A stretch of 64,000 nt of DNA from Priapulus caudatus (taxonomy: Eukaryota > Priapulida > Priapulimorpha > Priapulimorphida > Priapulidae): NCBI RefSeq assembly GCF_000485595.1, contig NW_014577420.1, positions 76,195 through 140,194 of the forward strand, read 5' to 3'. The position numbers and the translations under genes were made by a program. Positions 13,101-26,960 of this stretch are shown in pieces; the stretch's first letter is position 1; each line of letters opens with the position of its first letter. Below the pieces are notes generated by a model. The model was not told the origin of the DNA and did not search any database. It saw only the letters and a program-made list of their open reading frames with translations.

Positions 13101-16100
13101 AAAAGACACAACGCACATCCTTCGGACATGGTTCGTAAATAAAATGTTTCAAAAATGTTTTCCCTACCTACCTACCCTATTTTTTTCCGGCATGAAACGG
13201 TAACCACACCTATATTTTGTTTTGGCCTAACGACTAATGAGCTTGAGCTGGTAGAATGTATCTCTGGGTGTATTCTGGGTATCCAGGCACAAGTAAATAA
13301 CCCTGGGTGCTAATGAATGGGTACCCACATGTCTTCAATGAGGTTAGCCAATCAGTTCACCACAAGATGGCATGTGTGTCTGGAGTGTCTGGACCAGTAT
13401 ACATTACTTCTGTGAATAGGCTTTTATAGTTGCTTTTGCGATGCCTGATTACTGTGTTGTACCTCAATGTAACAATAAAGGAGGTCATAGTTTCCGAAGG
13501 TGCACGCGCGCACGCACGTGTACGTGTGCACGCCCGCAAGCACGTGTACGTGTGCCCGCACGCACGTGTACGTGCACACGCACGCCCGCACGCACCTGCA
13601 CATGTACGTGCATACGCACACACGTGTACGTACGCACGCACCCACGCACAGGTACGTGCGCACGCACGCATGCACATCACGATCGCCCATCATCACTCAT
13701 CATCGCTTCATTATCACGAGCATCCGTGTTTCGTACCTGGAAGTTCATTACAATCAGAAGTAGATAATAGGGAATCTATTATCTACTTCTGTTACAATTA
13801 TCGCTAGCGTGCCAGCTGAGCGCAATACAGCGGCAAGAGCTTGCAAGCTGAACGGTAATAGCTGGAGATGATCTACGACTACCAGTGCGCACAGATACTG
13901 CATGAATGTAATAAACACGGACGCTCGTGATAAGGTAAAATGACAAGGCACCAAATCCTTTTGTTTTCCTGCCTCTCGTCGGATGACTGTTTATGCTTCT
14001 TTGCCGGGGGCTCACAATTAAGGAAACGCTACATCGTTGTTATATGTAGCTCTTTGGTAACTACGACTCCACTTTGACAGCAGAGAGACAGACTGGTAGT
14101 CTGGTACACATCGGGACTTCTATGGGGGTCTGGGGGCATGCCCCACAGACATTTTTTGAAAATTATAAGCTCTGAGATGCAAATCTAAGCCATTTCAGAG
14201 TACTCAATAGCTTACAACTAGCAACACTTTTTGGTGGAAAAGGAAAAATGATGTAAAATTTACCTACTAGTACTGTAAAATTTTGATGGGCACTGGGAAT
14301 TCCGTCTGTGTTGAGTGTGTCCAAAGTAAATGTATTTTTGTAGACATACCAAGCTCTTACGTAGGGAAGCTTTATTTAGCTACACCTGTATAAAATGTAT
14401 ATAGTTTTCCAAACGTTAAAAACAATATGACACGGTTAAACCTGAGTGGTGCGACGAGGCTGTACTGCTGTTTGCATGACTAGTAAAGTAATCACACACG
14501 ACGTGCTTTGCAGCTACAGTGACTTATGGTGCTGTTAAACTTGGAGACAATTATTATTATTTACTGTATATTTCAACATGATATATTACCTAAATCTTCT
14601 TAATATTATTTTAAAACAGTATATACTGATCGTTTGTTAACTACCAGTGATACTTTATTGTTTACATCCAAACGTGAAATGCGCGGGGATGTGAGAATTA
14701 CTCCACAACTAGCGCACGTGAACAGTGAGCGTGGCTGCACGACCCGTGCACGTAAATAAACCCTGGCCAACACAATGTAGGGTTCACTACAACTGGCCAA
14801 AAGTAAGCTCCACCCACTTCTTATCGATTTTTGGTATGCCAACGCTGCTACTGGATTCAGGAACCTGTGCGTCCGAACATCCCACGCACGTTTTTTGAAT
14901 GCCAACTAAAGTTGATTGCAGTGGGCAGTCAATAATATGCAGTGGGCGAACGCATTGTTTACATGTATGTAACGGTTTATCACGATTAGTTTTCAAATAA
15001 ATACCCCTGGAAGTTAATATGCATGAACAGATTTTCTACAGGTAACAGTTTCAGTGTTTCGAGTTTTCGGTGATCAAATAGCTGTAGGATCAGCGGGCCT
15101 GTTGTATCAAGAAGCTGTAGGCCCGGCATCGAAACTGTCGGCGGGCGGGCCGACGCGGCCGACGTGAATTTCGAACACTGGTCACAGGTCAAAGTCAATG
15201 GGCACAGGGCAGATTTCAGACATTTTCTGAGGACATGGTCTGGACCGGAGCGATTGAAAAACTTTTTTGTTTCAGCGGTGACCTAGCATTTTTATGGCAT
15301 TATTGAAAGGACCATGAAATCTACTTTCTGCTGACATGCGACAGGGAACAATTTCCAGCCAAAAATTTGCATAGCAAATGTGCTATACAAAATAAATTTT
15401 GCATAGCATTGGATAAATTTGTATAGCATATTTTTTCAGACAATCACAGTGCAAATTTACACGCAGTGGCATTGCTTGGCGTGTTATCGTGTCTGCCTGT
15501 GACACGGCACAGCTAGCTAAGCCTAGGACACACTAGCGATTCTGCACGCTGCCGGTTTAAACACGCGTGCGAGCTTGGCACTCGTCCGCTCGCCAATGTC
15601 GAGTGAAAATAATATCGGGCGGCGCGAGTGAAAGCTAAAGCTGACTCGCCCATGTTGGCGAGTAAAAATAATTGTCTTAGAACTTTATCAAATGTTGGTT
15701 CCTTACGTTATAATATCCAAACATTGATGAAATACAGTTTAGCGATTGTGAAGGGCGGCTATCTGATCTCTCGACCACGACATCCTCACTTTATATTTAT
15801 CAAGGTCGCCGAAGAAAGCAGCCCGCCCCGAGAGCGTGCAGCGCCAGCACAGGCTGGCTGTGTATACGTGCCTGCGCGGGGGGGCATATGATTGATGTAC
15901 AGGGGGGGGGGAGTGCAGGATTGTTTAAAAGTCACGTTGGCCGTGGTGTTAACAAATCAATAAAATCGGGCGTAACGTGGCATTTCATTGACGCGGCAAA
16001 GCAGCCGAGAATAAAAGTAAATTGTAAACATGTTATGTTTCCGTTTACATCTCGCATGGGCTGCAGTCGCACACAACTGCGATTCATAAAAAAATATGCG

Positions 16101-19100
16101 TAGCAAATGGCTGAAAATACATCGCCGAATTGCGATGCGATACCGGGAAAATTATTCCTCGTGCGAGAGTAAAGTGTCGGATAACCTTTTGACCCCTCCA
16201 AGAGGAGAGTTAAACATGGATTTGTTGCACTGTTAAAAAGGACNNNNNNNNNNNNNNNNNNNNNNNNNNNNNNNNNNNNNNNNNNNNNNNNNNNNNNNNN
16301 NNNNNNNNNNNNNNNNNNNNNNNNNNNNNNNNNNNNNNNNNNNNNNNNNNNNNNNNNNNNNNNNNNNNNNNNNNNNNNNNNNNNNNNNNNNNNNNNNNNN
16401 NNNNNNNNNNNNNNNNNNNNNNNNNNNNNNNNNNNNNNNNNNNNNNNNNNNNNNNNNNNNNNNNNNNNNNNNNNNNNNNNNNNNNNNNNNNNNNNNNNNN
16501 NNNNNNNNNNNNNNNNNNNNNNNNNNNNNNNNNNNNNNNNNNNNNNNNNNNNNNNNNNNNNNNNNNNNNNNNNNNNNNNNNNNNNNNNNNNNNNNNNNNN
16601 NNNNNNNNNNNNNNNNNNNNNNNNNNNNNNNNNNNNNNNNNNNNNNNNNNNNNNNNNNNNNNNNNNNNNNNNNNNNNNNNNNNNNNNNNNNNNNNNNNNN
16701 NNNNNNNNNNNNNNNNNNNNNNNNNNNNNNNNNNNNNNNNNNNNNNNNNNNNNNNNNNNNNNNNNNNNNNNNNNNNNNNNNNNNNNNNNNNNNNNNNNNN
16801 NNNNNNNNNNNNNNNNNNNNNNNNNNNNNNNNNNNNNNNNNNNNNNNNNNNNNNNNNNNNNNNNNNNNNNNNNNNNNNNNNNNNNNNNNNNNNNNNNNNN
16901 NNNNNNNNNNNNNNNNNNNNNNNNNNNNNNNNNNNNNNNNNNNNNNNNNNNNNNNNNNNNNNNNNNNNNNNNNNNNNNNNNNNNNNNNNNNNNNNNNNNN
17001 NNNNNNNNNNNNNNNNNNNNNNNNNNNNNNNNNNNNNNNNNNNNNNNNNNNNNNNNNNNNNNNNNNNNNNNNNNNNNNNNNNNNNNNNNNNNNNNNNNNN
17101 NNNNNNNNNNNNNNNNNNNNNNNNNNNNNNNNNNNNNNNNNNNNNNNNNNNNNNNNNNNNNNNNNNNNNNNNNNNNNNNNNNNNNNNNNNNNNNNNNNNN
17201 NNNNNNNNNNNTAAGAATATAACGTTTTATCGGGGCTGTCCGTTTATAGTCCTTGGGTGTCCGTCAGTTTTCGTTCGTGTGTTCTGCACCATTTACTTGT
17301 TTCCCATTTCATAGTGTAATGAACTTGCGTGTACGCAGGTTCGTACGATTCGTCAAATTGGGTTCTAATATCATTTTCACATATTATATGTTGCTTGTAA
17401 TCTCAAGATCTTCGTATCTTCATTTTATCTCAGAGTAAAACCATAACGTACGGAATGCGCACTCAGACCACAAGGATCGAAATCAGTGATGATAGCATTG
17501 CGTACGGCCGAGCATACGTGCGAAAATGTCCGGTGCACTATAATCTGTACAGTATGACACCTGCTTCGCCGGCAGTTTGAAACTGTAAACAACTGATTTA
17601 TTTGACCGCGGATTTCAATTAGACATTTCTTAGTAACCAGCAGTGATATTGGACAAACTAAACGCATTTGGCTATAAGGTAATGTACTTATTTATTAACT
17701 ACACAAGGTGCAGTGTGCCAGTACTGCCACCTCCAAACTGGAGGTGGCTTTCCCTGATTGAAATAGTCGGATCTGACTAGTTTACATTGAACAATATAGT
17801 CAAACAGGAAGTATACTGCCAGCAATTTAACCATAAAAAGTGACAGAATTACTTGCATTTTGTGAAAAGTGGTAATTTTTTTTTTTACTTTTATTATTTA
17901 CAGTGACGTAATCACTAAGTTTTGGAGTAATTTGCTACAATGAGCGAGTAATAAAGTTGGTCAATAAATTGGTATGGCTGTTAACCTTATACTATGAAAT
18001 GGGAAACAAGTAAATGGTGCAGAAACACACGGACGAAAACTGACGGACACCCAAGGACTATAAACGGACAGCCCGATGAAACGTTATATCCTTACCTTGT
18101 CATTTTACCTTATCACGAGCGTCGTGTTTATTACATTCATGTAGTATCTGTGCGCACTGGCTAGATCATCTCCAGCTATTACCGTTCAGCTTGCAAGCTC
18201 TTGCCGCTGTATTGCGCTCAGCTGGCACGCTAGCGATAATTGTAACAGAAGTAGATAATAGATCCCTATTATCTACTTCTGATTGTACTTTTTTACTCCC
18301 CAAATTCTTAACAGAAGTGAGGGAAGGATCTGTGGTTTGCTATGTGAGGCATAATGATTGCTACGTCTGTCTCTCGCTACTTATTCTCTCCTCCCGGTAG
18401 GGCCCAGTAAAGCCCAAGTCTGGTCCGATCTCTTTTCTGCTATAATATATGCTATTACCAATGTGGACATTACAGGCATCTACACAGTGAATGGCTAATG
18501 GGAGACGTCATTTTATTTTTAGGTTTTGGAAACAGTAACGGCAAAGGAGTGAACTGCTTTTGCCTACTTACGAGCCCCCTCCCCCCACCCTCCCCCTTCC
18601 CCCTCCCCCACCCCTCCCCCGCCCCTTCCCCCACCTCCCCCCACCCTCCATCTGCGATAGTGGGCGTGTCCTAACAATGATGTGTACGCAACTGCGTGTC
18701 TGCATATCTGCGCCTAACAAATGTCGTACTACGCACGACTGAAATTTAACGATTATAATCGTAGCAACAGACCTCAGATGAGCCCAGACGCTCTGCGGCT
18801 CTTGTTCTTTGGTTTGCGTAGTCAGCATTTTAAATGTTGGTCGTTGTGCTTCCTTATCTGTTGTTTGGATTGGATCTGTTGATAGAAGCAAAGGGGTTTT
18901 TCCCAAGTGTGCAGTATTTGTTCAGTAGTAGACTGGTATTGTGTATATCGTGTGATGGATCTAGTGACGCTTTGTATAGTATGAAGTTATGAACACAATT
19001 TTGATTATCCCTGAATGAAGTACTTTGGACGCATCCAGATGCCCAATAAATGGCTTTTACTTGCCTGCTGCACATTAGTAATACAATAAGTATTCATGGC

Positions 19101-21552
19101 ATGAAATTAGCCAAAATGTGAACAGGTCCACCCAAAATTTTAAACAGGTCCTTAGACAAATTGAACGGGCCTTTAGAAGTTTGAACAGGCCCTCATATAA
19201 TAATGAATTATAACTTGTTTTATCATAGAAAAGAACTGTTAACGATCGCTCCTCTGTGTCCTGGATGTGTAAACATCACTGTTACATGTGTAAACATCAC
19301 TTACTTTCGTAAGAGAAGTAATTTCGTTTAGATTTTGAGATTAAAATGCTATGAAAGTAGCAATACAAATGAGTTCTAGTGAATTTTTGCAACATAGACG
19401 AGCTCACAGTAGGTCTATATATATGCATTTACAGAGATGCAGAGATACGTATTATTGCACTACGATTTATCCGTATTTTATACGAATTTCGTTTGCATTT
19501 TGAGCACTACGACCAGTTTGCATACAACTACGATTTTTATTACGATTGAGAAAAAATCTTTTTGATGATATTTCAAGTGTTTTGTTTCAGTGTTACATTG
19601 ATATAACATGATTTAAAATAACTACATGTATTTAGCAGCAAATATCAGTTTGAACTTATTGCCATTTTGGGTCCCAGAATGCAGGAAATTGCATCTCACA
19701 ATCAAACATTTTCCGGGGGGCATGCCCCGAACCCCCCTAGCATACACGGGTCACTGCGTGACCCTCGGACTACAGATTTCAGACATCCTCACTACAGTTT
19801 GCTCAGAAAAGTGTTGGCATCTCTGCGTTTAGCTGCATTTTTTTAAGCAACTTTAACGGCTCTAGATTGCAAATAAATTTTGGACAAGTAAAACCAAAAT
19901 TCGGACAAGTAAAAATTGCTTCTTGTTGCCCGACAAGACAACCAGATCTGAAAATAAGCGTCGAGGCCTGGGGCTAGTGAAAAGTTGCTGTTTCCAGCCC
20001 TCTGGGCCGGTGCAAACAATCTTAATTTCGTGCCTTGCCTAAGTAGAGAAGAGTACACATGCTAGATGTGGGTCGAAATGCATCTCCCATAGATCTTCTC
20101 TTGAACTGTTGAAAGTTCTCCTAAAAGCTTCTTCTCTTCGTACTCTTGCGAGAAAATTTCGATCGTAAGAAAAGTTCTGTCATAAATGGACGACGAACGA
20201 GATTGTTGAATCTGCTGTGCGTTTTGTGCATCTGTAGTCCAGGGAAGGACGCCGGTCGGGCGCGGGTTCCCCCGCGGTAAACGAAAAACGGAGTCGAGCA
20301 CGCACAGTACGTTGCCGCCTGTCGATTCCTCACAAATGTCGTGGTCCGAGAGTTCTCTGGGCGGTGGCAAAAGCGCCGGTGGCGGGTTTGGTAAGCTGTC
20401 GACATGGCTGTGTGCAGTGATGGCTAGAGCATCTTGCTAGAGATCACAAGAGTAAAACCATAACGTACGGAATGCGCACTCAGACCACAAGGATCGAAAT
20501 CAGTGATGATAGCATTGCGTACGGCCGAGCATACGTGCGAAAATGTCCGGTGCACTATAATCTGTACAGTATGACACCTGCTTCGCCGGCAGTTTGAAAC
20601 TGTAAACAACTGATTTATTTGACCGCGGATTTCAATTAGACATTTCTTAGTAACCAGCAGTGATATTGGACAAACTAATACGCATTTGGCTATAAGGTAA
20701 TGTACTTATTTATTAACTACACAAGGTGCCAGTTACTGCCACCTCCAAACTGGAGGTGGCTTTCCGTGATTGAAATAGTCGGATCTGACTAGTTTACATT
20801 GAACAATATAGTCAAACAGGAAGTATACTGCAGCAATTTAACCATAAAAAGTGAACAGAATTACTTGCATTTTGTGAAAAAGTGGTAATTTTTTTTTTTA
20901 CTTTTATTATTTACAGTGACGTAATCACTAAGTTTTGGAGTAATTTTGCTACAATGAGCGAGGTAATAAAGTTGGTCAATAAATTGGTATGGCTGTTAAC
21001 CTTACACTATGAAATGGGAAACAAGTAAATGGTGCAGAACACACGGACGAAAACTGACGGACACCCAAGGACTATAAACGGACAGCCCCGATGAAACGTT
21101 ATATCCTTACCTTGTCATTTTACCTTATCACGAGTGTCTGTGTTTATTACATTCATGTAGTATCTGTGCGCACTGGTAGATCATCTCCAGCTATTACCGT
21201 TCAGCTTGCAAGCTCTTGCCGCTGTATTGCGCTCAGCTGGCACGCTAGCGATAATTGTAACAGAAGTAGATAATAGATTCCCTATTATCTACTTCTGATT
21301 GTACTTTTTTACTCCCCAAATTCTTAACAGAAGTGAGGGAAGGATCTGTGTTTGCTATGTGAGGGCATAATGATTGCTACGTCTGTCTCTGCTACTTATT
21401 CTCTCCTCCCGGTAGGGCCCAGTAAAGCCCAAGTCTGGTCCGATCTCTTTTCTGCTATAATATATGCTATTACCAATGTGGACATTACAGGCATCTACAC
21501 AGTGAATGGCTAATGGGAGACGTCATTTTATTTTTAGGTTTTGGAAACAGTA

Positions 21553-21593
<41 letters not shown>

Positions 21594-24500
21594 TTTGGTG
21601 GTAAGAACAACTTTCATCTATAATTCTAGTGCTAACTTTGATGATCACTTGTATCTACGTGTATTATATTACATACATGTAGTATATGCAATGTTGGACG
21701 GTGTACGAAACATGTATTGGTTGTAATACTTAGAACAAAGGTGATTGTGATTTCCAATGATGAGGATTGGCTATGTTTTTATACTATGCCTCTTATCTAC
21801 AAGAACTGTAGTTTATGGTTAGCTGTATTTGCGTGTGTGGAATATGTGATCTGAAAATTGTTTAGTGAATTAATGAATTTCCTGTCAATAAAACCTACGT
21901 GGTAAATCTGATTGGAAAATTAGCAAATACTTTGGGTGGGGGGCAGTAGTGCGAACCACAACTTTTTGCACTGTCTAACAAGAAACAAATTTGCACATTC
22001 TAAAGAACATTTCGGAGACAACCAAAATATCTTTGGCGTTTTGACTGTCTGCTGGTGGGTTCCACGTGATTGGGTAGTGGTGTGAATGGTGATACGGCAG
22101 TAACGTGTTGATGTAAGCTGAAATGCATTCTCGTCATGCAGGGTTCTCCCCAGGATGAAATTCAAACAGGGGGGAGGGGAGGGTGAGGGGGGAAACTAGG
22201 GGGAGGGGGTGGCCCGGCGGCCGGCGGGGCGTGTATTTTTCCGTACGACTAATTACATGCGTAAATCGCACCCACACCATAGATTTCTGATTGTGGCCTA
22301 TAATATAGCCGAGCCGCGGACACGTGAGTGACAGTGTATATCTCTAATGGTAACTTGTTCTGTCTGCCAGTGCATGCGTGGTTACTTAATTATATTATAT
22401 CTATCTTGTCTTTCGGCGATGTCCTGCGTCGAACGGCAACTCTTGACGCGCTGGAAACTATTTGTGGAATTTAAACGGGTTGTGTTGCGGAGCGTAACTT
22501 TAAACGGTGTGGCCACGATCAAACAGGGGGTCGAGTTTTCCCAAACTGGGGCTGCTCGCTCCCCGTTTACGCAACGTAGTGGTTAGACCCTGCATGGACT
22601 GTAAAGTGCCATCCCGATCGACGGCGCACTCGCGCATTAAGTGTGTCATGCCAAATTCATTCGTGCCGATAGAATATACAAGTTTTGATAAGATGAGTTT
22701 TTAGCCTCATCTGACATAGTCTAGATGCCAGCTTGTAGATTAATATTTCTTGCGACGATCGTTCTCTCCGGTTTGTTCCGTCTTCGTCCGCCGTCGCTGG
22801 CCTCCGACTGCGTCAACAGTTGGGCCACAAATCTTATATACCGCTGATGACCTTTCATATTTCGTTGGACGTCGGGGCGTGATCTCAACGTGGTCTGAAT
22901 AGCTGGGTGTGCTATAATTTGTTCAAAGGTCAAGGGTAGTGGTATTATAGTTAGGTATAGGTTCGTGGTTGTTTATATATCCATCCCGTTACTTAAGGTA
23001 TTAGGAGGAAATGCAAGAATTGCGCACATAAATCAAATACTGGTTCATCCTTATCTCATCTGGTTTAATGTATCTATTTCATGTAGCGAAAGCCATCACT
23101 GTGTCGAGTGTATTGGAGGGTCAAACAGGCAAGTGTTTGCCACTGAGCAGAGAAAAGCGGTAGGCCTGCAGGGCCTATAGCTCCTAAAGGGCGGTGCAGG
23201 CCTGTCCAGCCAAAGCTGTTAGTGCCGCCAATTTTGGAAGCAAATTACAGTATTAAAACAGCATATCATGTTCTGCCTTGTGTTTATTAGTCATTATCAA
23301 TGTCCATATCACAATCCCTCTGTTTTTTCCTGCTCTCGTCGGCATGACTGTTTATGCTTCTTTGGGGGCGCAGCCGGGCTCACAATTAAGGAACGCCGCA
23401 CATCGTTGTTTATGTAGCTCCTTGGTAACTACGACTCTCAAACTTTGACCAGCAGAGAGACATTACTGTAGGTCTGTACACAGTCGGGGACTTCTAAAAT
23501 GGGGCGTCTGGGCGGATGCCCTCACAGACATTTTTTTGAAAATATAAGCTCTGAGATGCAATTTAGAGCCATTTCCAGAGTACTCCAATAGCTTACATGA
23601 TTCTAGCAAACAACTTTTTGGCTGGAAAAGGAGGAGATGAATGATATTAGTATGTAAAATTTACTACTAGTACTGTAAAATTTATGGGCACTGCGGATTC
23701 CTGCTGTGTGGTATGGTGTCAAAGTAAATGTATTTTGGTATGAACATAACAAGCTCTTACGTTAGGGAAGCTTTTATTTAGCTTACACCTGTATAAAATG
23801 TATATAGTTTTTGCCAACGTATAAATATATCTATATTTGACTGACTGGGTTTAACCTGAGTGGTCGACGAGGCTGTACTGCTGTTTCTATGACTAGTAAT
23901 GGTAATAGCACACGACGTGCTTTGCAGCTACAGTTGACTTATGTGTCGTTAAAAATTGAGACGATTATTAATTATTGACTGTATATTTCAACACCTGATA
24001 TCATTACCTAAATCTTCTTGAATAGTTATTTTAAAACAGTATATACTGATCGGTTGTTAACTACCAGTGATACTTTATTGTTTACATCCAAAACGTGAAA
24101 TGCTGCGGATGCTGTGAGAATTACTTACCCAAACTAGCGCACGTGACAAAGTTGAGCGTGCCTGCACGACCGGTGCACGTAAATAAACCTAGGCCAACCA
24201 CATGTAGGGTTCACTACAACTGGCCAAACTCACCACTCCCACCCCACTTCTTAATTCGATTTTTGGTATGGCCAAACGCTGCTACTGGATTAGGAACCTT
24301 GTGCGTGCCGAAGATCCCACGCACGGTTTTGAATGCCAACTAAAAGTTGATTGCAGTGGTGCAGTCAATAATATCAGTTGGCCATGCGAACGCTATTTTT
24401 ACATGTATTAACTGTTATCCTACGTGTTATATTTCATTAAATAATACCCCTGTTGGAAGTGAATATGCTATTGAACAGATTTGCTACAGGTAACAGTTTC

Positions 24501-26863
24501 TCAGTGTTCGACCTTTTCGCTATGCTGGGGTGTCGTTGTTATCAGAATAGCTGTAGTAGGCAAAGTTTGTGTATTTCATTTCTTCGGGCCTGTTGTAATT
24601 CAAGAAGCCTGTAGGCCCTTTGCTATTTCTATAATCTGGGTCGCTGGCGTGCTGGGTGGTCTGTTGGGGGCGCTACTGCGGTAGCGGTAGTGAGGAGTTG
24701 GGTCGGTGAGGAGGCAGGTGTGCTTACAGGTCAAAGGTCAAGGGGCACATTTTATTCAGCCGACATTTCTGATTTTTTTTATTTTGTTAGACATGCGTCT
24801 GACGTTTTTTTTTGTGCGGGTTGTGTGTTGGTTGTTGTAGCGCAGTGAAAAACTTTTTGTTTCAGCGCGTGACCTAGCATTTTTACTGTGTGCATATTTA
24901 GTGTGTAATAGTGTGTCCATGTAAGATGAGCGTGCTCGTTACGATTGGTGGGTGGGGGTCTGAAGAGGAAGTGTGTCGTGAGTATACCGCTTGTGATCCT
25001 CTCTATAGAGTTAGAGTGTGTGAGAGAGAGTGGTCGATGGTTGTAGCGTGGTAGAGCGATATAGAGGGGGAGGGTGTGGAGTGAGTGCTTGCTTGTAATG
25101 ACCCCAAACGATATACGTAGCAATATCAGTACGTCAAATAGCCCTATGTACTCTCTGGCTCTCCTTTGGTTTTGCCGTAGTCAGCATTTTAAATGTTCGG
25201 TCGTTGTGCTTCCTATATCTGTTGTTTGGATTGGACTCTGTTGATAGAAGCAAAGGGGTTTTTCCCAAGTGTGCAGTATTTGATTCAGTAGTAGACTGGT
25301 ATTGTGTTATATCGTGTGATGTGGATCTCGTGACGTGTATATGTTAGTGGAATGTCATGAACACAATTTTTGATTATCCCTGAATGAAGTACTTGGACGC
25401 ATCAGATGCCCAATAATGGCTTTTACTTGCCTGCCTGCACCATTAGTAATACAATAAGTATTCATGGCATGAAATTAGCCAAAATGTGAACAGGGGTCCA
25501 CCCAAATTTTATAAAGGCAGTCCTTAGGACAAATTGAACGGGCGCTTTAGAAGTTTGAACAGGCCGCTCATATAATAATGAATTATAACTTGTTTGTATC
25601 ATAGAAAAAACTGTTAACGATCGCTCCTCTGTGTCCTGGATGTTGTAAACATCACTGTTACATGTGTAAACATCACTTACTTTCGTAAGAGAAGTAATTT
25701 CGTTTAGAATTTTGAGATTAAAATGCTATGAAAGTAGCAATACAAATGAGTTCTAGTGAATATTTTTGCAACATAGACGAGCTCACAGTAGGTCTATATA
25801 TATGATTATATTCAGTGAGATACGTATTATTGCACTACGATTTATCCGTATTTTATACGAATTTCGTTTGCATTTGAGCACTACGACCAGTTTGCATACA
25901 ACTACGATTTTTATACGATTGAGAAAAAATCTTTTTGATGATATTTCAAGTGTTTTGTTTCAGTTTACATTATATAACATGATTTAAAATAACTACATGT
26001 ATTAGCAGCAAATATCAGTTTGAACTTATTGCCATTTTGGTCCCAGAATGCAGGAAATTGCATCTCACAATCAAACATTTTTCCGGGGGCATGCCCCGAA
26101 CCCCCCCCTAGCATACACGGCGGTCACTGCGTGACCCTCGCGACTACAGATTTCAGACATCCTCACTACAGTTTGCTCAGAAATATAGTGTGGCATCTCT
26201 GCGTTTAGCTGCATTTTTTTAAGCAACTTTAACGGCTCTAGATTGCAATAAATTTTGGACAAGTAAAACCAAAATTCGGACAAGTAAAAATTGCTTGCTC
26301 TTGTTGCCCGACAAGACAACCAGATCTGAAAATAAGCGTCGAGGCCTGGGGCTAGTGAAAAGTTGTGCTGTTCCAGCCCTCTGGGCCGGTGCAAACAATC
26401 TTAATTTCGTGCCTTGCCTAAGTAGAGAAGAGTACACATGCTAGATGTGGGTCGAAATGCATCTCAGAAGATCTTCTCTTGAACTGTTGAAAGTTCTTCT
26501 AAAAGCTTCTTCTCTTCGTACTCTTGCGAGAAATTTCGATCGTAAGAAAAGTTCTGTCATAAATGGACGACGAACGAGATTGTTGAATCTGCTGTGGCGT
26601 TTTTGTGCATCTGTAGTCCAGGGAAGGACGGCCGGTCGGGCGCGGGTTCCCCCGCGGTAAACGAAAAACGGAGTCGAGCACGCACAGTACGTTGCCGCCT
26701 GTCGATTCCCACAAATGTCGTGGTCCGAGAGTTCTCTGGGCGGTGGCAAAAGCGCGCGGGGCGGGTTTGTAAGCTGTCGACATGGCTGTGTGCAGTGATG
26801 GCTAGAGCATCTTGCTAGAGATCGACAGTAGACTAGACTGTGCTATCTGCCTCTCTCTCTCCT

Positions 26864-26915
<52 letters not shown>

Positions 26916-26920
26916 TCTCT

Positions 26921-26960
<40 letters not shown>

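Noticed and set aside
13357-13807. Several overlapping Cys/Arg/Thr/His-rich frames on both strands, knottin-like at first glance
   Set aside because: Produced by the CACG/TACG minisatellite in all frames; no signal peptide or conserved Cys spacing.
20062-20405. Minus-strand frames with plausible charged sequence (e.g. [17 protein letters not shown])
   Set aside because: The duplicated copy at 26441-26783 is frame-shifted, no domain is recognised, and the same DNA fits a plus-strand vasa-like exon better.
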